A stretch of DNA of 64,000 nt from the NCBI GenBank assembly GCA_949128115.1, contig OX421968.1:27946377-28010376 (forward strand), written 5' to 3'. The DNA is from Anaspis maculata. Lineage: Eukaryota > Arthropoda > Insecta > Coleoptera > Scraptiidae. The notes under the pieces were generated by a model. The model saw only the letters and a list, made by a program, of their open reading frames with translations, had not been told where the DNA came from and did not search any database. Position numbers and translations under genes: made by a program. Positions 56,031-64,000 of the stretch are shown piece after piece; the stretch's first letter is position 1, and each line of letters begins with the position of its first letter.

Positions 56031-57726
56031 TAAAGTGGTCAACAAAATAAGTGTCATAGTCGATATTTTCATCGGTTTTCAAAACCAGACAGCTTTGGAT
56101 TCCTTCGATCGATTTTGGATCTGTTCGAACTGATCAATAGCACCATTCTCTAGCTATCGGATACAAGTACTGCAGAATAGAAGAAAAGTCAAATAAAGTT
56201 TATACAGGGTGTCAAGTAAAACCGTGCAAAACTATTGAAGATTTGTTTATGCCCCATTTTGCCAAAACAATTTTTTCGTTGATACCAGCACCTAAAATAT
56301 GAACATTGATGTCTTCCCTCGAAACGGTTTTTGATTTGCACCCCTATTATGATTTTGGACAAAGATGTTGCCATTTTTTCTTCAATGTACACTTATTGCA
56401 AAACTGCTATCAAATTTGAAGTTGAAATTAGAACTGTCCCTTTTAAACATTTTCCTCACTCACCCCCTTAAAAAGCTACCCCTGCGGTCAATGCCTAACG
56501 ATTGTGGGCCGCAATGTTGGAGCTGGTACCAGATGAATCGATACCTACGATACTGGATAGCGTAATGTCATGAAAAAGATACTCTTGTTCCAAGGTCAAG
56601 GGATTGTTTTTAAGGGTTGTTTCCATAAATTGGAGAATTGATATCTCCAAAAGCTACAAAGATTTCAAGAAATTGCCGGAAATATGCATTTTGAGATTAC
56701 CGAAACGATCCAGACCATTTCGAGAGTTTTCTGTTAGTAATATCTTTCAGTTAGGTATTTTGAGAAACATTGTTTGAAATTGTAAAACTTATTTCCGTGA
56801 AAATTCAAAAAGTGGCCAAAGAGCTTGTTTCTTTCTTTCCAGACTATAATGATAAATTCTCTTTTAGCTAAATTCCATCACCGAAATCACATTCAGGAGA
56901 ACAAAATCTTGAGAAACGATACCAAACACTTCTACAAAAGCACTTTCATTCCTTGCTAAAGGGTTGCTGTGAAGCACATCCCCGACCTATGTTAGGTATC
57001 AGCCTGTATGTTCTTGAAAAATATGCGTCAGTGTATGTAATGGAACATGAAGCAAGAATTTCTCCTCAGATTCTTTTTGTTCTTGAGATATCGATACATC
57101 AATTTATGTAAACAACCCTTAAAAACAATCCTTTGACCTTGAAACAAAAATTATCTCTCACATGACACGGTATCATACTGGTTTATTGTGAGACCAGCCC
57201 CAATATTTCGGCCCACATAGGTTAGACACTGCCCACGGGGGTAATCTTTTTCAGGGGTGGGTGAAAAAAACATCCACAGGGGATGGTTTTTCAAGTGAAA
57301 CTATCGATTGTTCAAAATTTGCTTCGATAATGAGACCAGTAGTTTGAGAGGATATTTGCAATAAGGTGGACATTGAAGAAAAAATGGCACAACTTTGTCC
57401 AAATTCATAATACGGGCGCAAATCGAAAACAGTTTCGAGGGAAGACGTCAATAGTCATATTCTAGGTGCTGGTATCGACCAAAAAATTTTTTTGCCAAAA
57501 TGGAGCATAAACAAATCTTCAATAGTTTTGCACGGATTTTACCCTGACACCCTGTATAAACTTTATTTGACTTCTCTTCCATTCGACAGTACTTGCATCC
57601 GATAGCTAAAGAATGGTGCTATTGATCAGTTCAAACAGATCCAAAATCGACCGAAGGAATCCAAAGCTGTCTGGTTTTGAAAACTGATTAAAATATCGAC
57701 TATGACACTTATTTTGTTGACCACTA
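56031..57726. mobile_element. AAGTGGTCAAC two-tier foldback, outer tier
   Basis: The tips AAAGTGGTCAACAAAATAAG and complement lie in TA-rich flanks. The outer arms are about 172 bp (left) and 170 bp (right) before TA + CAGGGTG. A second, one-armed copy including the tier junction is at 19036. Confidence 0.78.
56205..57554. mobile_element. Inner tier at the dyad of the 56031 foldback
   Basis: The tips CAGGGTGTCAAGTAAAACCG and complement have TA at 56203-56204 and 57555-57556. The flanks join as AAAGTTTATATAAACTTT, perfectly symmetric. The arms contain GATGTCTTCCCTCGAAACGG, related to the inner tiers at 14534 and 33659. Confidence 0.8.
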
Positions 57727-57728
57727 TA

Positions 57729-59628
57729 CAGGGTGTTGCATGAGGAAACCGACATAGCTTAAGGGTAGGTCCAGTTTTTCTAGGGGAACTAGGATCTCGC
57801 TTTGAAATTTTTCTATCGCTTTTCGTTTTGATGTTACAGGGTGAATCATGTATTTTGTCGAAGTTTTTGATGAGCTATATCTTCTGAATGGCTCATTGGA
57901 TTGGACTGAAATTTGATAGGTATGATCTCCTAATGATAGCCAATACATTGCACCATAAAGTTGTTCAGAAGTTTTAGGGCCGGACGGATTTTTTTTATTT
58001 TCACAGTTTTTGTTAGAAAAGTCATATTTTTCAATGTTTTTTTGCAAAACCAGTATCAGATTCAGAAACTACAAAAAAAAATGCTACAAGGAACATCCTT
58101 CAATTTCTCCGGCACACCCAAAGTCTACCCAGAAAAAAATATCTTTTGAGATTTGGGTCGGCTGAGATCTAGTGAAAATCAGTCCAGCACTCATTCTTTC
58201 ACGGATCTTTGAGATGTTCATCCTCTAATTTAATGCTGTCACGGTTTTTTCCACTTTTCCACATTAGTATCACTTGGTACGGCAAAAAAGACAAAAGTCC
58301 AGGACCGGAATCAAGTCTAGTGAACATTATTTCTAAACATCCGATTTTTCAGTATTCAGTTGGAAATTTACAGCATAAAGTTATGGTGAAGTGGCTGAAA
58401 AATGCTCTTTTGTCTGCATTTGGAACTTTAAGTCACTTTAGAAACCAGCTAAACAAATTTCTCATTTGTTGATTTCAAGAATACAAAAAATTATTTCCGA
58501 AACTTTTCGCGAACAAAATAAAAAGAAGCAAGAATGATAATTATTCAGAAACGTAATTTTATTGTGTACAAAACAAACAATATCAATGTTTGTATGTTAT
58601 GTTTATGTTAATGTTCATCAAATTCCGGAAATAATTTTTTGTATTCTTGAAATCAACAAAAGGAGAAATTTGTTTAGCTGGTTTCTAAAGTGCCCAAAAG
58701 TTCCAAATGCTGACAAGAAAGAAATTATTTCCGAAATTTGATGAACATTAACATAAACATAACATACAAACATTGATATTGTTCGTGTTCTACACATTGA
58801 AATTACATTTCTGAATAATTATCATTCTTGCTTCTTTTTATTTTGTTCGCGAAAAGTTTCGGAAATAATTTTTTGTATTCTTGAAATCAACAAATGAGAA
58901 ATTTGTTTAGCTGATTTCTAAAGTGACTTAAAGTTCCAAATGCAGACAAAAGAGCATTTTTTAGCCACTTCACTGTAACTTTGTGCTGTAATTTTCCAAC
59001 TGAATACTGAAAAATCGGATTTTTAGAAATAATGTTTACTAGACTTGATTCCGGTCCTGGACTTTTGTCTTTTTTGCCGTACCAAGTGATACTAATGTGG
59101 GAAAGTGGAAAAAACCATGACAGCATTCAATTAAAGGATGAGCATCTCAAAGATCCGTGAAAGAATGCGTGCTTGACTGATTTTCACTAGATCGCAGCCG
59201 ATCCAAAACTCATAAGATATTTTTTTCTGGGAAGACTTTGGGTGTGCCGAAGAAACTGAAGGATGTTTCTTGTAGCATTTTTTCTGGTGTTTCTGAATCT
59301 GATACTGGTTTTCCAAAAAAACATTGAAAGATATGACTTTTCTAACAAAAACTTTGAAAATAAAAAAATCAGCCCGGCCCTGAAACTTCTGAACAACTTT
59401 ATGGTACAATGTATTAGCTATCATTAGGAGATCACACCTATCAAATTTCAGTCCAATCCAATAAGCCACTCGGAAGATATAGCTCATCAAAAACTTCGAC
59501 AAAATACATGATTCACCCTGTAACATCAAAACGAAAAGGGATAGAAAAATTTCAAAGCAAGATCCTAGTTCCTCTAGAAAAACTGGACCTACCCTTAAGC
59601 TATGTCGGTTTCCTCATGCAACACCCTG
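57729..59628. mobile_element. B two-tier foldback, outer tier
   Basis: The tips CAGGGTGTTGCATGAGGAAA and complement share TA with the preceding element on the left (57727-57728) and have TA at 59629-59630. Both outer arms are exactly 106 bp (57729-57834, 59523-59628). One-sided copies: 20025 and 45410. Confidence 0.84.
57837..59520. mobile_element. Inner tier (family E/C) at the dyad of the B foldback
   Basis: The tips CAGGGTGAATCATGTATTTT and complement have TA flanks. Outer flanks join as GATGTTAACATC, symmetric about the TA. The arms share TTTTGTCGAxxTTTT with 16471-20022. The interior (58430-58930) contains further complementary blocks (TTGTATTCTTGAAATCAACA). Confidence 0.82.
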
Positions 59629-60161
59629 TATATCACAAAGTACGTAGCGTCATTTTAGATTTTGGAGTTGGGGTGGGGGGAGCGAAGGGGTGAATTTGAG
59701 TGGCACTTTTTCCACAAAAAATTTTCTTCTTTCATGCTGTGCAAGATGACGTTGACTACATTGAAGAGAATTGAGAGGTCAAGAATATCAAATTGGACAT
59801 TCAGAGAATTTCCGGAAGTAGGAGGGTGGGGTTAAAAAATCAAGGAATAGTTTTAAGAAAGAGATTTAGATTCTCTTGAGTTTGATGTTTCGCAAAGTAA
59901 TTTTGAAGTTGAGGTGGGTGGCGGCGAGGGGGTTAAAGATGAAAATTTGCCAATGTATGCTCTAGACGTCCCCCTCAAAACAAGAATCGACGGGTCTCGG
60001 GAAATTTTTAAAATTCACCTGGCAAAAACTCATTCAGGGTGACTCGTTTCCATTGGAACACTCTGTATAGCAATCGACCGACGCCCATAGGAGTTGCTTT
60101 TGATCGAAGTCTCGAAGTGTGATTTGGTGTGGTTTGGTATGAATTCGATACTATAATATTA

Positions 60162-61497
60162 TAGCCTAGGCATTTTAGGGTTCGACTCTGAAATAAATAT
60201 GTCCTTTTTGAAATTTTGCACAAACGGCGTTTGACCAATGCTGAACAACATACTAAAAGCTCCGGTCCAATAAGTGTGCGCAACATAGCTTTTTTTTGCA
60301 AGAAAAGAGTAAGTACCGCCAAATCAGATAAACTCTTGCTGTAGTTCAGAAAAGGGTTCTGTGAGTCTCAACGTTGACCAACGTCTCCCTTAAGCAATGC
60401 TGATCAATTTACTAAATGCTCCACGCCTTGAAATGTGAGCGTCATAGTTTTTGACGAGCAAGAAGGGGGTAAGTTCCGCAACAGTGGTAACTCTGTAACA
60501 TTTGATTCGCTCAAAATTTTGAAGGACCCTGGTTGGTCTGAATGCCTTTCAATCAATGCTGATCCACATTTTAAACAGAATTCTTTGATTTCCCTCCTCC
60601 CGACCCACCAACCAAAGAGGACGCAAAGTATTGTGAAGGCGCTAAAGAAACATTTTTCGAGATGACACGGAAATATCCATTTTGAGCCTCCCTGAGACGA
60701 TTAGGACCATTTCCAGATAAAAGTTTGTCTGTCTGTGTGTCTGACTGTGTTTGTGCCTGGCTGTGTGTGTCTCTGTCTGTAATATTTCACGATAATGACC
60801 AAATGGTTGATCTGATCATCTTGAAATTTGGTATGCAGACATGGTTTTGCTGTCGAATGAGCCCATTAGTTTTGGGCTGTCATCTGTCAAACAAAAAAAT
60901 CACTATCAAAAAGTGACATCTCGCGGAACTTGACATGCAATGGGGAGTAGTTTGCGTGCACACGTACGTACGACGTAACGTAACTTTCAACGTGAAAATT
61001 GGCGAGTTTGTTATCTGCAATTCATTAGTTACAGGGGAGTTTTCACGTTCCACGTTGCGTTACGTCGTACGTTGAATGAAATCGCAAACTCCCCAATATG
61101 TCGTTTGAAAGCTTTTGCGAAACTGTATTCACAACCGTTAAAAGTACTTCTCTGTCATATGTCAAATATTGAAAAATGTCCAAATTCAAAACTTCACTAT
61201 GTATTCAATTATTCAAAATTTATTTGATGAATTAGAACCAAATTTAGCAGGCAGCAACAGAATTAAGTCTGCAGTTAGAGTTTTTCATCATCTCCCAATC
61301 AGGCGGTACGAGATTTGACGGCACTTCCTCCTTTCTTGCCCAAAAAAACTATGTTCCGCACACCTGTTGGAGTGTTGGACTGAAGCTTTTAGTATGTTGT
61401 TCAGCATTGGTCAAAGGCCGTTTGTGCAAAATTTCAAAAGGGACATACATATTTATTTCAGGATTTGACCAAAATTTCACCTAAAATGCCTGGGCTA
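60162..61497. mobile_element. TAGCCTAGGCATTTTAGG foldback with nested MITE and CTGT repeats
   Basis: The tips TAGCCTAGGCATTTTAGG and CCTAAAATGCCTGGGCTA are flanked by TTA (60159-60161, 61498-61500), suggesting PIF/Harbinger. The arms share ATTGGTCAAAxGxCGTTTGT and CAACATACTAAAAGCT. A diverged 160-bp unit (AATGCTGAxCAA...) repeats at 60237, 60396 and 60556. A (CTGT/GTGT)n tract lies at 60725-60780. Confidence 0.74.
60942..61094. mobile_element. Short GGGGAGT palindromic MITE
   Basis: GGGGAGTAGTTTGCGTGCAC and its imperfect complement (GAAATCGCAAACTCCCC) bound a 153-bp palindrome rich in ACGT words (CGTACGTACGACGTAACGT). AAT flanks both sides. It is CpG-rich against its surroundings. Confidence 0.68.
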
Positions 61498-61500
61498 TTA

Positions 61501-62523
61501 GGGAGAGCGGTAGGCAAAAACATCTGGCATTTTATGTTACAAGTGCTTTTTGTGACACAGAAGCTCTTGACACCTATTCTCGAGATTTCCACTGCAGGCG
61601 CCATTTTGAAAATTCAAAAAAAAGACACATTTTACTACATCACTACATTTTTTCAACAGTTCTCTGCAACGACTACATTTTTCAACAGTTTTTGCAGAAA
61701 GTTTTGTTTCAAATTTTTTGTAAGAATCTCGTCTCGAAAAAATTCGAGACGAGACGAGACGTCTCGAGTACGCCGAACTATATTTTTTTCAAAGAAATTA
61801 GACGGAAAGAACACTCTCCTTCGGTTCCCGGCTTCTGAATTGAATGCTTATTTCCAATTAATCGCTGAACCACGCTCAATTCTTTGGTAAATAAGTAGCA
61901 CTTGGCCAATAAGAGCCCGAATTGGAATAACTGAATAGATGATACAATGAAATTATTCAAATTTAACGTCTGCGAACCAGGGTAGGTATCTATTACAGGA
62001 TAGCTTCCAACTTTAACATGAGGAATGAGTTAACATAAAATAAAAGTCATAACAACAATTAAGGAAACAATAAAAATGCACTTGTCTTTAGGTAAAATCA
62101 CCCAGGTAATTTAATTCAAAGAAAAAAATTATTCAATCCCGAGGTGGAATATTAGCCCTGTGTTAGACCTGTATGTTTGAAAGAATTACTGAAATACAGG
62201 ATGGCCCAGGACTCGCACCCCAGAGTAAAAGGCAATTTGTGAAATGTGCCAGAAAATGTATTTGGAAACAATTATTGGTATTTTATTTTTGGAGATATGG
62301 GAGTCGAATGGTGTAACTTTGCCACCTCTCATTTTTATTATCTGATGATATTTCAGTAAACTTTTTAGAACAGACTAAGAACTTCTAGATAAATCCGTTG
62401 TTACCTACTTTTTTTCTGCACTATCACAATACTTTCCCTTCCTATTGCTATTAGTAGGGAGTGGGGAAAGTAATAAGAAGGGGCAATGTCCCCCCCCCCT
62501 CAACCCACATAATATATCGGCTA
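61501..62523. other. Unassigned sequence with a CTCGAGAC hairpin
   Basis: At 61724-61767 the word GAGAC/GTCTC is iterated around an AATTTTTT loop, forming a strong hairpin (CGTCTCGAAAAAATTCGAGACG). No transposon ends were linked to it. A C-run lies at 62490-62499. No exon is seen. Confidence 0.4.
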
Positions 62524-62525
62524 TA

Positions 62526-63544
62526 CAGGTGTCCCGGAAGTGGACTTTTCTCAATAAACATACCCTCGCAAACGCATAATAACGGAGATACAGGTCTTTA
62601 AAGTTGTTTTTTAAACACAGTTTTTTTTGCTAAACTTTTTGAACCGTTTAACCGATTTTATTAAAATTCAAACCAACGTTTACTAAAACGAGTCTCTGTT
62701 GAACATTAATAAGGTATTCCATCAAACATTTTTAGGGGCGAAGATAATAGGGGTAATAGGGGGGTACCTTCCCCCTTTTCCCCCTATTTTTGACCTCCCC
62801 GAATATTTTTGGAAATTGTTGCAATTTTTTAATTTATGTTCAATTTGAAGAGAAAAGTTACTCGTGCAAAATTTTGATTGATGGCTTCGTTTTCGAACTG
62901 AGATATTATGGATTAAAACATTGGAAAACATCTCGAAATCGCCACTTTCCTGGACCTAAAAAATTAAAAAACAAGGAAACCCATGATTCTACAACTGGAA
63001 TGAGTTTTCTGAGTGTGTTAAGTTGATAAAACATCATTTTTGCTGAGAAACATGGAGTTTTTCAGTAAAAAACAATTTCGGCTTTGGAAAGTGGCGATTT
63101 TGAGAGGTTTTCCAGAGTGTCAAACTCGAATATCTCAAAAACGAAGCCTTTAATCAGAATTTTGCAAGAGTAACTTTTTTTTTAATAGAACGTAGAATTA
63201 AAAAATTGAAACCATTCCTAAAAATATTCGGGGAGGTTAAAAATAGAGGGCAAAGAAGGAGGGAGCCCCCTATCATCTTCGCCCCTAAAAATGTTTGATG
63301 AAATGCGTTATTATTGTTCAATAGAGACCTGTTTCAGTAAACTTTGGTTTCAATTTGAATAAAAAAGGTTCAAAACCTAGTTCAAAACTTATGAGAAAAA
63401 AACTGTTTTCAAAAAACTACTTTGAAGGCCTGTATCTCCGTTATTTTGCGTTTGCGAGGGTATGTTTATCGAGAAAAGTCCCCTTATTTTTCAATTTTCT
63501 ATCTCCCTCTGTAAGTTTTGTAACACTTATTCCGGGACAGCCTG
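62526..63544. mobile_element. CAGGTGTCCCGGAAG foldback (F1 family)
   Basis: The tips CAGGTGTCCCGGAA and TTCCGGGACAGCCTG lie in TA flanks (62524-62525, 63545-63546). Long complementary arms share ACATACCCTCGCAAACGxA and AACGGAGATACAGG. It appears complete and uninterrupted, making it a useful reference for the older copies. Confidence 0.84.
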
Positions 63545-63546
63545 TA

Positions 63547-63827
63547 TAATAAAAGCCTAAACCTTTTTCGCATTTGTACATTTGGAGCATTTCGCATTTC
63601 TCTAAACTGCCTTGGACTCTGGGATGCGAGTGCTGGGATATGATACCCTGTTTTCTTCTCGATTCTTATCAAGATTTGGGAATTATTGTGAATTTTGAAT
63701 TGATAGTCCTTTCGAGAAAGTGTTGAGCGTAATAATTATAAATTCAAATATCAAAATCCCAATTTTCGAATTTTTTCTTGAATAGTTTTTCCTCAGAAAA
63801 TTGTGAAAGCGAATTGAATGCGCATAC
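63547..63827. other. Unassigned sequence between the last foldback and the right-edge ORF
   Basis: No element ends or exon signals were recognised. Confidence 0.35.
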
Positions 63828-63984
63828 CTAATGGGACCTTGCAATGCCACTTTCACACGCTGGGGGAGCCACAACCGTTCACAGGCAAATTCGATATTTT
63901 TGACGTCGTTGACGCGTTGATTTGGAACTTGGATAACCTCGGTTTCTTGCTTGACGTCGCTAAGTTTGACGTACACTGATGTCA
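63828..63984 (-). CDS. Possible exon of an unrecognised gene
   Basis: On the - strand an open stretch encodes VKLSDVKQETEVIQVPNQRV and continues through IEFACERLWLPQRVKVALQG. The residue mix is balanced and unlike the low-complexity shadow ORFs elsewhere. It begins just after two in-frame stops at the window edge and could end at ATTAG^GTATGC. A weak acceptor (CTGACAG or ACATCAG) precedes it. No family is recognised, and the strand differs from the exon 1/2 gene. It could also be an unlabelled repeat ORF. Confidence 0.28.
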
Positions 63985-64000
63985 CTGTCAGTTACTAATC

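Larger units (their letters stand above)
55411..60065. mobile_element. P foldback hosting two two-tier foldbacks at its centre
   Basis: The tips CAGGATGTTTCAATAGAAAC and complement (60065) are flanked by TA. The arms match from 55411 to about 55600 with 59880-60065 (TTTCCCGAGACCCGTCGATT and complement). Skipping 56031-59628, the joint reads TTTGATATCACAAA, a palindrome with TA at its middle. Confidence 0.8.

Noticed and set aside
60725..60916. ORF rich in Cys and Val near a CTGT repeat
   Set aside because: Low-complexity translation of a CTGT/GTGT microsatellite within a foldback.

Overview
The window is AT-rich eukaryotic, almost certainly arthropod, DNA. It has no bacterial-type gene layout, but it does have spliced-exon signals, DINE-1/Helentron-type elements with GTCC microsatellites, Tc1/mariner, hAT, PIF/Harbinger-like and Ty3/gypsy remnants, and a cysteine-rich (CXC-like) protein fragment of a type I associate with insect, especially hemipteran, genomes. 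The species cannot be named from this sequence.

Gene content is very low. Two convincing coding exons lie on the + strand: one at 6191-6304 (acidic and His-rich, ends at a GTAAGT donor in phase 0) and one at 52310-52448 (TTTTTACAG acceptor, GTATGT donor, open in the matching phase). Joined, they read through, so the simplest model is one gene with a 46-kb intron, and 6305-52309 is that intron. A possible unrelated exon lies on the - strand at the right edge (about 63828-63984).

The rest is nested transposable elements, nearly all non-autonomous and mostly long inverted repeats (foldbacks). By region: 1.3-3.8 kb, a Tc1 transposase split by a 1.5-kb TIR element; 4.0-4.8 kb, a Helentron; 6.4-13.4 kb, a giant foldback holding at least six other elements; 14.0-16 kb, direct repeats split by a two-tier foldback; 16.5-24 kb, stacked foldbacks and a Helentron; 24.4-30.7 kb, a gypsy fragment and a three-tier foldback around a Helentron; 32.8-35.3 kb, a five-level nest including a solo LTR; 35.4-38.9 kb, foldback > Helentron > MITE; 39.1-41.9 kb, foldback > no-TSD 'Spy-like' element; 42.8-44.5 kb, a triplicated repeat with a MITE; 45.5-50.1 kb, Helentron > hAT > Helentron; 50.1-52.0 kb, retroelement and mariner remnants; 52.6-55.4 kb, PIF-like, GCCGG-rich and hAT elements; 55.4-60.1 kb, a foldback containing two two-tier foldbacks; 60.2-63.5 kb, further foldbacks.

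Two themes stand out. First, several foldback families have two tiers: an outer arm of fixed length (about 106 or 170 bp) is followed, on both sides, by TA + CAGGGTG, so the inner palindrome sits at the exact dyad of the outer one. Second, eight Helentron copies in three subfamilies share one terminal architecture, and paired foldback arms act as built-in empty-site controls for several of the insertions. All calls come from reading the sequence; no alignments or searches were run.
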